DNA from: CAZGRP01 sp964527995
Lineage (GTDB): Bacteria > Zhuqueibacterota > Zhuqueibacteria > Oceanimicrobiales > CAZGRP01
Assembly: GCA_964527995.1 (NCBI GenBank)
Contig: CAZGRP010000001.1
Location: forward strand, 62,001 to 126,000
Direction of reading: 5' to 3'
Length of the DNA stretch: 64,000 nt
In this document: piece after piece, positions 7,841-16,081 of the stretch
Numbering within the stretch: the first letter of the stretch is position 1
Layout: each line of letters starts with the position of its first letter
Notes under the pieces: generated by a model
The model's input: only the letters and a program-made list of their open reading frames with translations
What the model was told of the DNA's origin: nothing
The model's database searches: none
Translations under genes and position numbers: made by a program

Positions 7841-8263
7841 ATGAAGCTGAAAGTTTCAAAGGACTGGCTGAAAGAGATCGAACGCCACGGGGAGGAGGCT
7901 TACCCGAACGAGTGCTGTGGCTTCTTGCTGGGCCGCAGGGAAGATGGCGTCAAGGTTGTCGCCGGGCTTGTGTGCACGGACAACGAAAGGTTGGACTCGG
8001 CACGCAACCGATATTTGATCTCTCCCGAGGCCTATCGCCACACCGAGGCGGAGGCAGAGCAGCGGGGTTTGGAGATCGTTGGCTTCTATCATTCACACCC
8101 GGATGCGCCGGCGCGGCCGTCGGACTTCGACCGAGAGCACGCTCTGCCGTGGTGCTCCTACGTGATCGTTTCGGTTCAGGGTGGACGCTCGGCGGACATC
8201 AAGGCATGGGTGCTGGCGGAGGACTACTCTGCGTTTGAACCAGAAGAGATCCAACAGACTTGA
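7841..8263 (+). CDS. mec: JAMM/M67 zinc metallopeptidase, Mec-like (CysO-cysteine peptidase)
   Basis: A 140-residue JAB/MPN domain peptidase. The zinc/catalytic signature is complete: E24 (NECCGFLLG) and H84-x-H86-P-x7-S94-x2-D97 (HSHPDAPARPSDFD). In Mycobacterium tuberculosis the homologue Mec cleaves cysteine from the C-terminus of the sulfur-carrier CysO after CysM forms the adduct. Here the next gene, 18 bases on, carries a CysO/MoaD-like domain, so the same chemistry is likely. The start has only a weak ribosome-binding site (GGTAGAG). Alternative substrates, such as processing of the neighbouring fusion protein at its internal Gly-Gly, are possible. No CysM-like synthase is in the window. 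Confidence 0.88.
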   Translation: MKLKVSKDWLKEIERHGEEAYPNECCGFLLGRREDGVKVVAGLVCTDNERLDSARNRYLISPEAYRHTEAEAEQRGLEIVGFYHSHPDAPARPSDFDREHALPWCSYVIVSVQGGRSADIKAWVLAEDYSAFEPEEIQQT

Positions 8264-8281
8264 TATAGACTGGAGGCGAGA

Positions 8282-9733
8282 ATGGCTGTGAAACTACGAA
8301 TTCCCAGCGTTTTGCGGCAATATGCCGGGAACCAGGAAGAGGTCACCGTCGAAGGCGACCGGGTTGCGGAGCTGTTGGCCGATTTGGTGCGTAAATACCC
8401 GGAATTGCGCAGACATCTTTTTACAGAGGATGATCGGCTGCGCAATTTTGTGAATGTCTACGTCAACGATGAGGACGTGCGTTATCTGAAAGATGGCGAA
8501 ACTCCGGTGCAGGACGGGGACGTCATCAGCATCGTCCCGTCGGTGGCTGGGGGGCGTCCTGAGGTAGTGGATGACCTGGTGGCACGCCCGGTGAAGGAAA
8601 ATGGTGAGCTGTCGCCGGAGGAGTTGCAGCGCTACAGCCGGCATCTCATCATGCCCGAAGTCGGGGTCGAGGGGCAGACAAAGCTGAAGAAGGCGAGCGT
8701 TCTCCTGGTGGGCACCGGTGGACTTGGCTCGCCCCTGGCGCTCTATCTTGCGGCCGCTGGCGTCGGCCGAATTGGTCTGGTCGACTTCGACGTCGTCGAC
8801 GCCACCAATTTACAGCGGCAGATCATCCATTTCACCACCGATGTTGGCCGGCCCAAGCTGGCGTCGGCGCGCGAGAAGATCAACGCCATCAACCCCTTCG
8901 TGCAGGTGGACACCTACGAGACCCGCCTGACCTCGGAAAACGCGTTGCAGATCTTCCAGGACTACGACATCATCGTCGATGGCACCGACAACTTCCCGAC
9001 ACGCTATCTCGTGAATGACGCGTGTGTGTTGCTCGGCAAGCCCAATGTTTACGGCAGCATCTTCCGCTTCGAAGGGCAGGCATCGGTCTTTTATGCCAAA
9101 GAGGGGCCGTGCTATCGCTGTCTTTATCCGGAGCCGCCGCCGCCAGGACTGGTGCCGAGCTGCGCGGAGGGTGGCGTGCTTGGCATCCTGCCCGGCATCG
9201 TCGGTGTCATCCAGGCCACCGAAGCCGTGAAACTGATTCTGGGTGTAGGCCAACTTCTGATCGGTCGGCTGCTGCTTTTCGACGCCCTGTCGATGAAGTT
9301 TCGCGAGCTGAAGTTGCGCAAGGATCCCAACTGCCCGATCTGCGGCGAGCATCCGACGCTGCACCATCTCATCGACTACGAGCAGTTCTGTGGTTTCTCC
9401 GCCGAGGCGGAACAGGCGCAGGCTGTCCCTGAAATTGGTCCGCGCGAGCTGGCAGAGCGTCTCGATGAGGTCGTGCTCATCGACGTGCGTGAGCCGTATG
9501 AGGCGATGATTGCCAGAATCCCGAAGGCGCGTCTCATTCCACTCGGTCAGTTCAGGCAGAGGATCGGCGAATTGGACCGGGACGCGGAGATCGTCGTCCA
9601 TTGCCGGTCGGGGCAGCGCAGCGCCAAGGCGGTGAAGATGTTGCTGGAAGCGGGCTTCGAGAAGGTTTGGAACCTGCGCGGCGGAGTTTTGGCGTGGTCG
9701 GACGAAGTCGACCCAAGCGTACGAAAGTACTGA
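8282..9733 (+). CDS. Sulfur-carrier (CysO/MoaD-like) - E1-like adenylyltransferase - rhodanese fusion
   Basis: One 483-residue polypeptide with three domains of a sulfur-relay system. Residues 1-91: ubiquitin-like MoaD/CysO domain ending SVAGG (G90-G91), but followed directly by RPEVVDD instead of a free C-terminus. Residues ~110-355: ThiF/MoeB E1 domain with nucleotide loop GTGGLGSPLALYLA, the RQIIHFTTDVGRPKL segment and zinc cysteines CYRC and CPIC. Residues ~375-483: rhodanese with active loop CRSGQRS, C441. The E1 would adenylate a carrier C-terminal Gly and the rhodanese supply sulfur. Because its own carrier domain is not C-terminal, either it is cut after Gly-Gly (the JAMM peptidase encoded upstream is a candidate) or the embedded domain is regulatory. 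GGAGG precedes ATG 8282. Confidence 0.9.
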   Translation: MAVKLRIPSVLRQYAGNQEEVTVEGDRVAELLADLVRKYPELRRHLFTEDDRLRNFVNVYVNDEDVRYLKDGETPVQDGDVISIVPSVAGGRPEVVDDLVARPVKENGELSPEELQRYSRHLIMPEVGVEGQTKLKKASVLLVGTGGLGSPLALYLAAAGVGRIGLVDFDVVDATNLQRQIIHFTTDVGRPKLASAREKINAINPFVQVDTYETRLTSENALQIFQDYDIIVDGTDNFPTRYLVNDACVLLGKPNVYGSIFRFEGQASVFYAKEGPCYRCLYPEPPPPGLVPSCAEGGVLGILPGIVGVIQATEAVKLILGVGQLLIGRLLLFDALSMKFRELKLRKDPNCPICGEHPTLHHLIDYEQFCGFSAEAEQAQAVPEIGPRELAERLDEVVLIDVREPYEAMIARIPKARLIPLGQFRQRIGELDRDAEIVVHCRSGQRSAKAVKMLLEAGFEKVWNLRGGVLAWSDEVDPSVRKY

Positions 9734-9761
9734 CCCTACTCGACCTCATTTCTGCGGTCCG

Positions 9762-9795
9762 GGCCCGGCAGCGGATTTGTTGCCGGGCCTTTTTG
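9762..9795 (+). terminator. Intrinsic terminator of the rhodanese/Mec/CysO-E1 operon
   Basis: GGCCCGGCA (9762-9770) pairs with TGCCGGGCC (9781-9789), 9 bp perfect, 10-base loop, followed by TTTTTG. It closes unit B 28 bases after its last stop codon. Confidence 0.92.
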
Positions 9796-9876
9796 CTTCC
9801 AGGCAGGTCGAAGTTTCCCGTGCACTGCGACAGTCTCAGCCAGGAATTCACGGCTTTGCGGCAGATAACTTTTGCG

Positions 9877-9905
9877 TTGACAAACCCACCGGGGTTTATT
9901 ACATT
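9877..9905 (+). promoter_or_regulatory. Sigma-70-type promoter before the broken toxin gene
   Basis: TTGACA (9877-9882), 17-base spacer, TACATT (9900-9905). A strong AAGGAGGTGATTCC Shine-Dalgarno follows at about 9919-9932. The transcript would enter the RelE-like remnant and probably the downstream membrane protein. Confidence 0.65.
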
Positions 9906-9939
9906 GGGCGACGGTAGAGAAGGAGGTGATTCCCCTGGC

Positions 9940-10189
9940 GACCTTAAAAGAGCGATTCGGCGTGCACAAAAAGAACTGGCTCACCTTCCCAGTGGCGTAT
10001 ACGAACGAGTCCGCGACATCATCTCAGGGCTGGGCGAGGATCCCAGGCCAGGTGGTTGCCGGAAGTTGACGGGGTCGGGAGGCCTGGCGTATCCGGGTGG
10101 GAAGCGATCGCGTTATTTATGAGATCGAGGACAGCAAGCGAGTCGTAACGGTTGTCCACGTCGGCCATCGGCGCGACGTCTACCGTTGA
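9940..10189 (+). pseudogene. Frameshifted RelE/ParE-family toxin remnant
   Basis: Two frames joined make a RelE-type mRNA-interferase-like protein. The first reads RRAQKELAHLP...YERVRDIISGLGEDPRP...RKLTG and the second, one base out of phase, continues REAWRIRVGSDRVIYEIED...VVHVGHRRDVYR to a stop at 10187. One extra base near 10076 (within GGGGTCGGG) breaks the frame between KLTG and REAW, a join that is contiguous in intact RelE proteins. A proper start codon in the first frame is also missing despite an excellent upstream Shine-Dalgarno, suggesting a second lesion. No antitoxin gene is adjacent. An assembly error could mimic the frameshift. Confidence 0.7.
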
Positions 10190-10247
10190 CAGCCGCGGCC
10201 CAGAGCGCGGCTCCTGTGGCGACGATCTTTCTCATGCTCATGACGCA

Positions 10248-12053
10248 GTGACCTTGTTGGGTAAAGAGGAGACAAGTTCATCCCCGCCCCGTTCCCCTGT
10301 GCTCGCAGCGTTGCTTTCAGCGCTGTGGTGTGGGCTGGGACACCTCTACGCGGGCCGCTACCTGACCGGTCTGCTCCTGGCCGCACTCTATCTTGTCTCC
10401 CTGCTGTCCACCGTTTTGTTTTACGGATATGTGACAACTCCTCTCCTCTGGCTCGCAGGGATCGCCTCCGCAGCCTACGTCGCCCGCCGGCCTCTCCCCG
10501 TCACGGCCCGCCGGCGGGGAATGAGGATTTCCATCGCTTTGCTTGCTGTCATCGCTGTCGGAACTGGGGCACGCGCCCTCTGGCTGCGCGGCGAGCGCGC
10601 ATCGGTCCGGCCGGTCACAAGCCGGATGTCGCTCTCGACGGAGGAGCCGGGCGTGCTTTCCAAGGCAGCCGCCGGCCAGCTTCGATATCTACTCGATGTT
10701 GCGCTTCGTCCCGTAGACGACTGGGGCGATTGGTCCTCGGTGGATCAGTTCGGCCAGACTGCCCTGCGCTATCAGATCGCCTTCGTGGGTTACGCTCTGG
10801 CGCAGACACAGTACCTCAAGCTGCCGGCCTACGCAGGGCCGATTCGTGCGGCGCTGGACAACCTGATACAGCGAATGCTGGACAAGCGTGTATGGGGCTA
10901 CTGGCGTTTCGAGAACCTCTGGGGTAACTGGGATGCAAACCCCGACCCGGCTGCCAGGGACAACGTCATGTACAGCGGCCACTTGGCCAATCTGATCGGG
11001 CTGTACGAGGTTCTTTTTGGTGATCACAAGTATGACGAAGCCGGAGCGATTCAGTTTCGCTGGTCCCAAGATAAGGTCTTCAGCTACGATCACCTCAGCC
11101 TGGTCCGCCGGCTCTACCAGCAGATGAACGGCAGTCCCGTTCACGCCATCGCCTGCGAGCCACACCAGATCTTCTTGATGTGCAATGACCACGCGGCTCT
11201 TGCCTTCCTGCTGGCGGACCGCGTCCACGGAACGCATTTCGCCTCAGTGCTGCCGTCGTTCGTCGTTTCGGCGCAGAAAATCTTCTCAGCCGGCGGCCTG
11301 CATTTCCGCTATCCCTACTATGAGGACCTGGGCGTGACATTGCCACTGACGCTATCGCTCGGGGATGCCTGGGCGCTGGCGTTCAGCCATCCCTTCGCAC
11401 CCGCATGGGCCGAGCGGATGTACCCCAGTTTTGTGCGCCGCTTCGTGCGCTGGCGGAAGGACGGTGGTGCGAGTGTGCGCGGTACGCTCTTCGAATTCAT
11501 GGATATCGGCAACTACCGGCCTTCGAGCCTTTCTCCCACGGCCTTCGGCCTGGTATTGTCAAGGGAGATGGCCGATCAACCCCTGGCGGATGCGCTACAG
11601 CGTACCATCGACGAGAAGGGGGCGCCGGCGTTCGAGGGAACGAAACGCAGATTTCGCAATGCCTCTCTGCTTCTCAATGCCGTGATCACTTTGGGCATGG
11701 TGAACGAGGCAAACGGGCTGCGACGGTTGTATCAAAGCGCCGCTAAGCGCCGTCCATCGAAGCAGCTGCGCCTTGAGCGGGTTACCGGCGATGTTGACGT
11801 TACGGAGGCGCACTTCGATCGGCAAAAGAGAACTCTGCGCTTCAGATTGTCGCCGGTGGAGCGAGACGCCGAGGCCACGATTTCCATCGCCGGAGCCGAG
11901 GCGGGACGACGGTTGCAGGTTGCGGTCGCTTCGGCTGCAGCCAGCGGCGCTACAGCCGCCCTGGAGCTGCAGGCAGATTCTCTGGGAAAGGTCGAGTGGA
12001 CTGAGGCGATTGCGCACGAGCAGCGCTTTCTGGTTCGCACCGTGGAGCTATGA
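10248..12053 (+). CDS. Membrane-anchored linalool dehydratase/isomerase (LDI)-like protein
   Basis: N-terminal ~130 residues hold about four hydrophobic segments (for example AALLSALWCGLGHLYAGRY, GLLLAALYLVSLLSTVLFYG, ISIALLAVIAVGTGA). The rest is a soluble domain matching linalool dehydratase/isomerase: KRVWGYW, RDNVMYSGHLANLIGLYE (LDI active-site His equivalent) and CEPHQIFLMCNDH, with the two active-site cysteines nine residues apart (codons 11154 and 11181), then ADRVHGTHF. Known LDI (Castellaniella) is periplasmic and acts on linalool/geraniol. Homologues occur in genomes with no monoterpene metabolism, so the substrate here is unknown. The start is uncertain: GTG 10248 is used, TTG 10152 would overlap the toxin remnant, and neither has a clear ribosome-binding site. 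MoaC follows after 1 base. Confidence 0.8.
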   Translation: MTLLGKEETSSSPPRSPVLAALLSALWCGLGHLYAGRYLTGLLLAALYLVSLLSTVLFYGYVTTPLLWLAGIASAAYVARRPLPVTARRRGMRISIALLAVIAVGTGARALWLRGERASVRPVTSRMSLSTEEPGVLSKAAAGQLRYLLDVALRPVDDWGDWSSVDQFGQTALRYQIAFVGYALAQTQYLKLPAYAGPIRAALDNLIQRMLDKRVWGYWRFENLWGNWDANPDPAARDNVMYSGHLANLIGLYEVLFGDHKYDEAGAIQFRWSQDKVFSYDHLSLVRRLYQQMNGSPVHAIACEPHQIFLMCNDHAALAFLLADRVHGTHFASVLPSFVVSAQKIFSAGGLHFRYPYYEDLGVTLPLTLSLGDAWALAFSHPFAPAWAERMYPSFVRRFVRWRKDGGASVRGTLFEFMDIGNYRPSSLSPTAFGLVLSREMADQPLADALQRTIDEKGAPAFEGTKRRFRNASLLLNAVITLGMVNEANGLRRLYQSAAKRRPSKQLRLERVTGDVDVTEAHFDRQKRTLRFRLSPVERDAEATISIAGAEAGRRLQVAVASAAASGATAALELQADSLGKVEWTEAIAHEQRFLVRTVEL

Positions 12054-12054
12054 C

Positions 12055-12531
12055 ATGGCCCAGGAGTTGACGCATTGGGACGCTTCCGGCAGAGCGCGCA
12101 TGGTCGAGGTGACGGAAAAGGAGATGACCGAGCGGGAGGCGGTGGCCCGCGGCTTCGTCCATCTTGGCCCTGAGGTCTTGCGCCTGCTCAAGGAAGGGGG
12201 CTTGAAGAAAGGGGATCCGCTGGAGTCCGCCCGTATCGCTGGCATCATGGCGGCGAAGAAGACCAGCGACCTGATCCCGCTCTGCCATCCGCTGCCGCTG
12301 ACCGCGGTCGATGTCGATGCGCAGGTTGTGGATCAGGGAGTTGAGATAGAGGCCCGGGTGGTGTGCGTCGGGAGGACGGGCGTCGAGATGGAAGCGATGA
12401 CAGCGGTGGCGGTGGCCGCCTTGACCGTGTACGACATGTGCAAGGCCGTCGACAAAGGAATAACGATTTCTGGCATCCGGTTGCTCAGAAAACGAGGTGG
12501 CCGCAGCGGCGAGTTCGTGCGAGAATCGTAA
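12055..12531 (+). CDS. moaC: Cyclic pyranopterin monophosphate synthase
   Basis: Converts 3',8-cyclo-7,8-dihydro-GTP to cPMP, the first intermediate of molybdenum cofactor synthesis. The 158-residue protein has all family blocks: GIMAAKKTSDLIPLCHPLPL near the active site, GVEMEAMTAV, and YDMCKAVDKG with the catalytic lysine. Normal length for MoaC. ATG 12055 begins 1 base after the stop of the LDI-like gene, so the two are translationally close. Other moa genes are not in the window; the MoaD-like domain of the fusion at 8282 could in principle serve Moco too. Confidence 0.95.
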   Translation: MAQELTHWDASGRARMVEVTEKEMTEREAVARGFVHLGPEVLRLLKEGGLKKGDPLESARIAGIMAAKKTSDLIPLCHPLPLTAVDVDAQVVDQGVEIEARVVCVGRTGVEMEAMTAVAVAALTVYDMCKAVDKGITISGIRLLRKRGGRSGEFVRES

Positions 12532-12775
12532 CGTACTTTTGTTTGTGCTCGTTGGGCACGGGTTTGTTTCATTCATGAGTCTGGCGGGTTCAACCACAAA
12601 AACACGAAGCACACAGAGGTCGCCATCTGAGAACATGAAACAAAGAGCGAAGGGTTGGGCGCTGGGGAATTAGCACGCGAGTAAGCTCTGAGTGTTCCTG
12701 GTGACCTTCGTGCCTTTCTGATCAGGGTTTAAGAAGTTGTGATGGTTTTGGACAATCGTGGAAAGGAGGATCGGA

Positions 12776-13285
12776 ATGGGAGCGGCCATCCGGGGGAAAG
12801 TCCATAAATACGGCGATCACGTCAATACTGATGTCATCATTCCGGCACGCCACTGTGTGAGCATCCGTGAGGAGGACCTGGCGGCACACTGCTTTGAAGA
12901 CCTCGATCCGGAGTTTGTGAACAAGGTCAAGCCTGGAGATATCGTCGTGGCCGGCGAGAACTTTGGCTGCGGCAGCTCGCGCGAGAATGCCCCCATCGCC
13001 ATCAAGGGTGCCGGAGTCGCCTGTGTCATCGCAAAGTATTTCGCACGAATCTTCTATCGCAATTCGATCAACATCGGTCTGCCGATCTTCGAATGCCCAG
13101 AAGCCGTGGATGCAACCGAAACCGGCGACGTGCTCGAAGTGGACCTTGAGTCCGGTCGGATCACCAACATCACGAAGAACAAGACCTTCACGGCTGTACC
13201 GTTTCCTGAGGTAATGCAGGAGATCATTCGTGCCGGTGGCATGGTGAACTATGTCCGCCGCCGCATCGGGGTGGCGGACGAGTAG
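12776..13285 (+). CDS. leuD: 3-isopropylmalate dehydratase small subunit-like (LeuD/HacB family)
   Basis: Small (swivelling) subunit of an aconitase-family dehydratase, 169 residues. Motifs: YGDHVNTDVIIPARH at the N-terminus, GENFGCGSSRENAPIAIKG (substrate-recognition loop), and ARIFYRNSINIGLP. ATG 12776 with AAGGAGG 8-14 bases upstream is preferred over GTG 12758. It needs a large 4Fe-4S subunit (LeuC/HacA), which is not adjacent or elsewhere in the window. The LeuA-like synthase at 17202 is the only related gene nearby. Isopropylmalate, citramalate and homoaconitate substrates are all possible in this family. Confidence 0.9.
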   Translation: MGAAIRGKVHKYGDHVNTDVIIPARHCVSIREEDLAAHCFEDLDPEFVNKVKPGDIVVAGENFGCGSSRENAPIAIKGAGVACVIAKYFARIFYRNSINIGLPIFECPEAVDATETGDVLEVDLESGRITNITKNKTFTAVPFPEVMQEIIRAGGMVNYVRRRIGVADE

Positions 13286-13416
13286 CCCGAACTGATGGGC
13301 CCCAGGCAAGCAGCCAGCGCCGGAACACCTGGGGGCTGGAGCCGGCTGCCACGAGGGCGACAACCACAGAACGTAGCGGATCTTCAGAGAAACGAACGAA
13401 AGGATAGGCTCGCAAC

Positions 13417-14610
13417 ATGGATGCAAAACAAGTCGTGATCTTAGGTGGAGCCAGGACGCCGTTTGGGAAGTTTGGCGGTTCCCTGAAGGATTTGACCGCC
13501 ACAGACCTTGGTATCATCGCCGCCCAGGAAGCTCTGCGGCGCTCGCAGGTGGCGGCTGACCAGATCGACCACGTTGTTTTCGGCAACGTGCTGCAGACTT
13601 CGGCCGACGCCATCTATCTGGCCAGGCATGTGGGCCTGCGCGCTGGTGTACCGCTGGCGGTGCCGGCGGTCACCGTGAACCGCCTTTGTGGCTCGGGCTT
13701 CGAGGCGGTGATCGAGGGGGCGCGCCAGATCCTGCTGGGGGAGTCCAGAGTCGTGCTGGCGGGTGGAACCGAGAGCATGAGTCAGGCTCCGCATGTCATC
13801 CGCGGCGCTCGCTGGGGGCTGAGGCTGAATGCCGGCAAGCTCGAGGACTCGCTCTGGGAGGCCCTGACAGACAGCTACTGCGGCTACAGCATGGCCCAGA
13901 CCGCGGAAAACCTGGCGGAGCGGGAGGGCATCAGTCGTCAGGCAGCCGACGAGTATGCTTACCGCAGTCAAATGGCGGCGAAGGAGGCATGGGAGTCGGG
14001 GCGAATGGCGGAGGAGATCGTGCCCGTGGAAATCCCGGGTCGAAAGGGCGACAAGGTCGTATTCTCGCGCGATGAACACATGCGGCCGGAGACCACGCTC
14101 GAAGCCCTTGCCAAACTCCCGCCTTACTTCAAGAAAGACGGGACGATCACGGCTGGCAATGCCAGTGGCATCGTCGACGGCGCCGGCGCTCTCGTCGTGG
14201 CGCACGCCGATTTTGCCGAAACGCTCGGGGTCCAGCCTCTGGGGAGGATCGTCTCGTGGGGAATCAGCGGGGTCGAGCCCGCCGTCATGGGAATCGGTCC
14301 GGTGGAGGCCATCAAGATCGCACTTCGCAAGGCGGACCTGCGGCTGGAGCAGATCGACCTGATCGAAGTCAACGAGGCGTTTTCACCGCAATACCTTGCT
14401 GTAGAAAAGGTGCTCGGTCTCGACCGGCAGCGCACGAATGTCAACGGCGGCGCCATCGCCATTGGCCATCCTCTCGCCGCGACCGGAGCCCGCCTGACGC
14501 TGACCCTCCTACTCGAGCTTCGCCGCCGAGGTGGCCGCTACGGCATCGCTTCGGCCTGCATCGGCGGGGGTCAGGGCTCCGCCGTCATCGTCGAGGCGCT
14601 CAGTGGCTGA
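13417..14610 (+). CDS. Thiolase (acetyl-CoA C-acetyltransferase)
   Basis: Condenses two acetyl-CoA to acetoacetyl-CoA, or cleaves 3-ketoacyl-CoA. The 397-residue length is typical. Acylated cysteine C91 lies in VNRLCGSGFEAV; the C-terminal catalytic His and Cys are in GGAIAIGHPLAATGAR and SACIGGGQGSAVIVE. With the 3-hydroxyacyl-CoA dehydrogenase (14831) and enoyl-CoA hydratase (16082) it forms a thiolase-dehydrogenase-crotonase series for C4 acyl-CoA synthesis or beta-oxidation. Start ATG 13417 has an AAAGGA site upstream. Confidence 0.95.
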   Translation: MDAKQVVILGGARTPFGKFGGSLKDLTATDLGIIAAQEALRRSQVAADQIDHVVFGNVLQTSADAIYLARHVGLRAGVPLAVPAVTVNRLCGSGFEAVIEGARQILLGESRVVLAGGTESMSQAPHVIRGARWGLRLNAGKLEDSLWEALTDSYCGYSMAQTAENLAEREGISRQAADEYAYRSQMAAKEAWESGRMAEEIVPVEIPGRKGDKVVFSRDEHMRPETTLEALAKLPPYFKKDGTITAGNASGIVDGAGALVVAHADFAETLGVQPLGRIVSWGISGVEPAVMGIGPVEAIKIALRKADLRLEQIDLIEVNEAFSPQYLAVEKVLGLDRQRTNVNGGAIAIGHPLAATGARLTLTLLLELRRRGGRYGIASACIGGGQGSAVIVEALSG

Positions 14611-14830
14611 TGGTCCTCGGAGCATGTTGGACCTCCTGCACGGCGTGCGGGACACCGAGCGCACCGAAGGTGTCGAGCGCAAAGCGCAGAATCTGAATTG
14701 AAGAATGTGGAATGAAGGAACCGGCGCTGTTTGAACCTATCCGCAAAAGAAAGTCCCTTTGATTTGCATACTTTGCATTGTTCGTGGTGCGGAGTCTTCA
14801 GCGAGGGACGGAAAAAGAAAGGAGAACGAA

Positions 14831-15715
14831 ATGGGGATTAGCAAAGTCGGTGTCGTCGGCTGCGGTCTGATGGGTTCTGGGATCGCCCAGGTGGCAGCGG
14901 TTTCCGGCCACATCACCGTAGTCCGAGAGGTGAACGACGAGTTGTTGCAGCGGGGCTTCGACAAGATTCGTGGCTCGCTTGACAGGCTCGTCAGCAAAGG
15001 CAAAATGACCGAAGAGCAAAAAGATGGGGCGCTGGACAACCTGCGTGGCACCACCGATCTGGCGGAACTGTCCGACTGCGATCTGGTGATCGAAGCCGTA
15101 GTCGAAGATCCGGAGGTGAAGAAGGCGGTCTACCGCGAGCTCGATTCGCTCTGCCCGCCGCATACGATTTTCGCCTCCAACACGTCTTCTCTCACCATCA
15201 CCGAGCTTGCCGAGGCTACCGATCGGCCGGATCGTTTCGTTGGGCTGCATTTTTTCAATCCCGTGCCGGTGATGAAGCTGGTGGAGGTGGTGCGCACCAT
15301 CAAGACCAGCTCGGAAACCTTCGAAACGGCCATGGAATTTGCCCGGGCGTTGGGCAAAGAGCCCATCGTCTGCCGCGACAATTCGGGCTTCGTCGTCAAT
15401 TTCCTGCTGGTGCCCTATCTTCTCAGCGCCATTCGGGCTCTCGAGGGCGGCGTCGGCAGCGTCGAAGACATCGACAAAGGGATGGTTCTCGGATGCGGCC
15501 ATCCCATGGGGCCTCTCACTCTGCTCGACTTTGTTGGGTTGGATACCACCTACTACATCGCCAACATCATGTTCGAGGAGTACCGGGACCCCGCCTACGC
15601 TCCGCCCCCGTTGTTGCGCCGCATGGTGCTTGCCGGCTATCACGGCCGCAAGACCGGAAAGGGATTCTACGACTACACCGGTGACAAGCCGGTGGTGAAT
15701 GACCTGGGCTTTTGA
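14831..15715 (+). CDS. 3-hydroxybutyryl-CoA (3-hydroxyacyl-CoA) dehydrogenase
   Basis: NAD-dependent interconversion of 3-hydroxyacyl-CoA and 3-ketoacyl-CoA. The 294-residue protein starts with the dinucleotide fold VGVVGCGLMGSGIAQVAA and has the ASNTSSLTITELA segment, the catalytic His-containing GLHFFNPVPVMKLVEVV and the C-terminal dimerisation part ending in KTGKGFYDYTG. ATG 14831 is preceded by AAAGGAGAACGAA, a strong site; a longer frame back to 14759 is not needed. It is 220 bases after thiolase, whose product it reduces. Confidence 0.95.
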   Translation: MGISKVGVVGCGLMGSGIAQVAAVSGHITVVREVNDELLQRGFDKIRGSLDRLVSKGKMTEEQKDGALDNLRGTTDLAELSDCDLVIEAVVEDPEVKKAVYRELDSLCPPHTIFASNTSSLTITELAEATDRPDRFVGLHFFNPVPVMKLVEVVRTIKTSSETFETAMEFARALGKEPIVCRDNSGFVVNFLLVPYLLSAIRALEGGVGSVEDIDKGMVLGCGHPMGPLTLLDFVGLDTTYYIANIMFEEYRDPAYAPPPLLRRMVLAGYHGRKTGKGFYDYTGDKPVVNDLGF

Positions 15716-15752
15716 ACGCGAAAGGCGAGCGTCCTCAGGAGGCGGGTGAGAA

Positions 15753-15989
15753 GTGGGGAGGGGAGGCGATTCGATATGGAAACGTCGCGGAGCGTTGGGC
15801 AGCCGAGACAACTACCTGACGAGGATAGACTGGAGGAAGGCTCTTGGCTGGTATCTCCTCGCGGCAGGAGTTCTTACTGTGCTGGTCGCGCTGCTCACCG
15901 ACGGCAAGAGTGATGTCACCCGTCTGTGGCAAGGAGCGGGAGGAGCTCTGCTTGTGGTCGCTGGGTTGATATCATCTTTGGTACTCTAA
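15753..15989 (+). CDS. Small predicted two-TM membrane protein
   Basis: A 78-residue ORF with a basic N-terminal part (KRRGALGSRDNYLTRIDWRK) and two hydrophobic segments, WYLLAAGVLTVLVALL and GGALLVVAGLISSLVL, separated by a short polar loop. GTG 15753 is an uncertain start. It sits between the hydroxyacyl-CoA dehydrogenase and enoyl-CoA hydratase in the same direction. I recognise no family. Its coding status rests on the two clean membrane segments only. Confidence 0.5.
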   Translation: MGRGGDSIWKRRGALGSRDNYLTRIDWRKALGWYLLAAGVLTVLVALLTDGKSDVTRLWQGAGGALLVVAGLISSLVL

Positions 15990-16081
15990 GCGCGAGTAGA
16001 TCTGGTTGGATTTCGAATCTCGAGTGCCGAATGTCTGATATCCAGCGAGAACTTCGGACTTTAACACAAAGGACAACACCC

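Noticed and set aside
9601..10122. A 173-codon open frame overlapping the end of the E1 fusion and the toxin remnant
   Set aside because: Its first part is an out-of-frame shadow of the fusion gene and crosses the terminator; only the later part has RelE similarity, and that is frameshifted.
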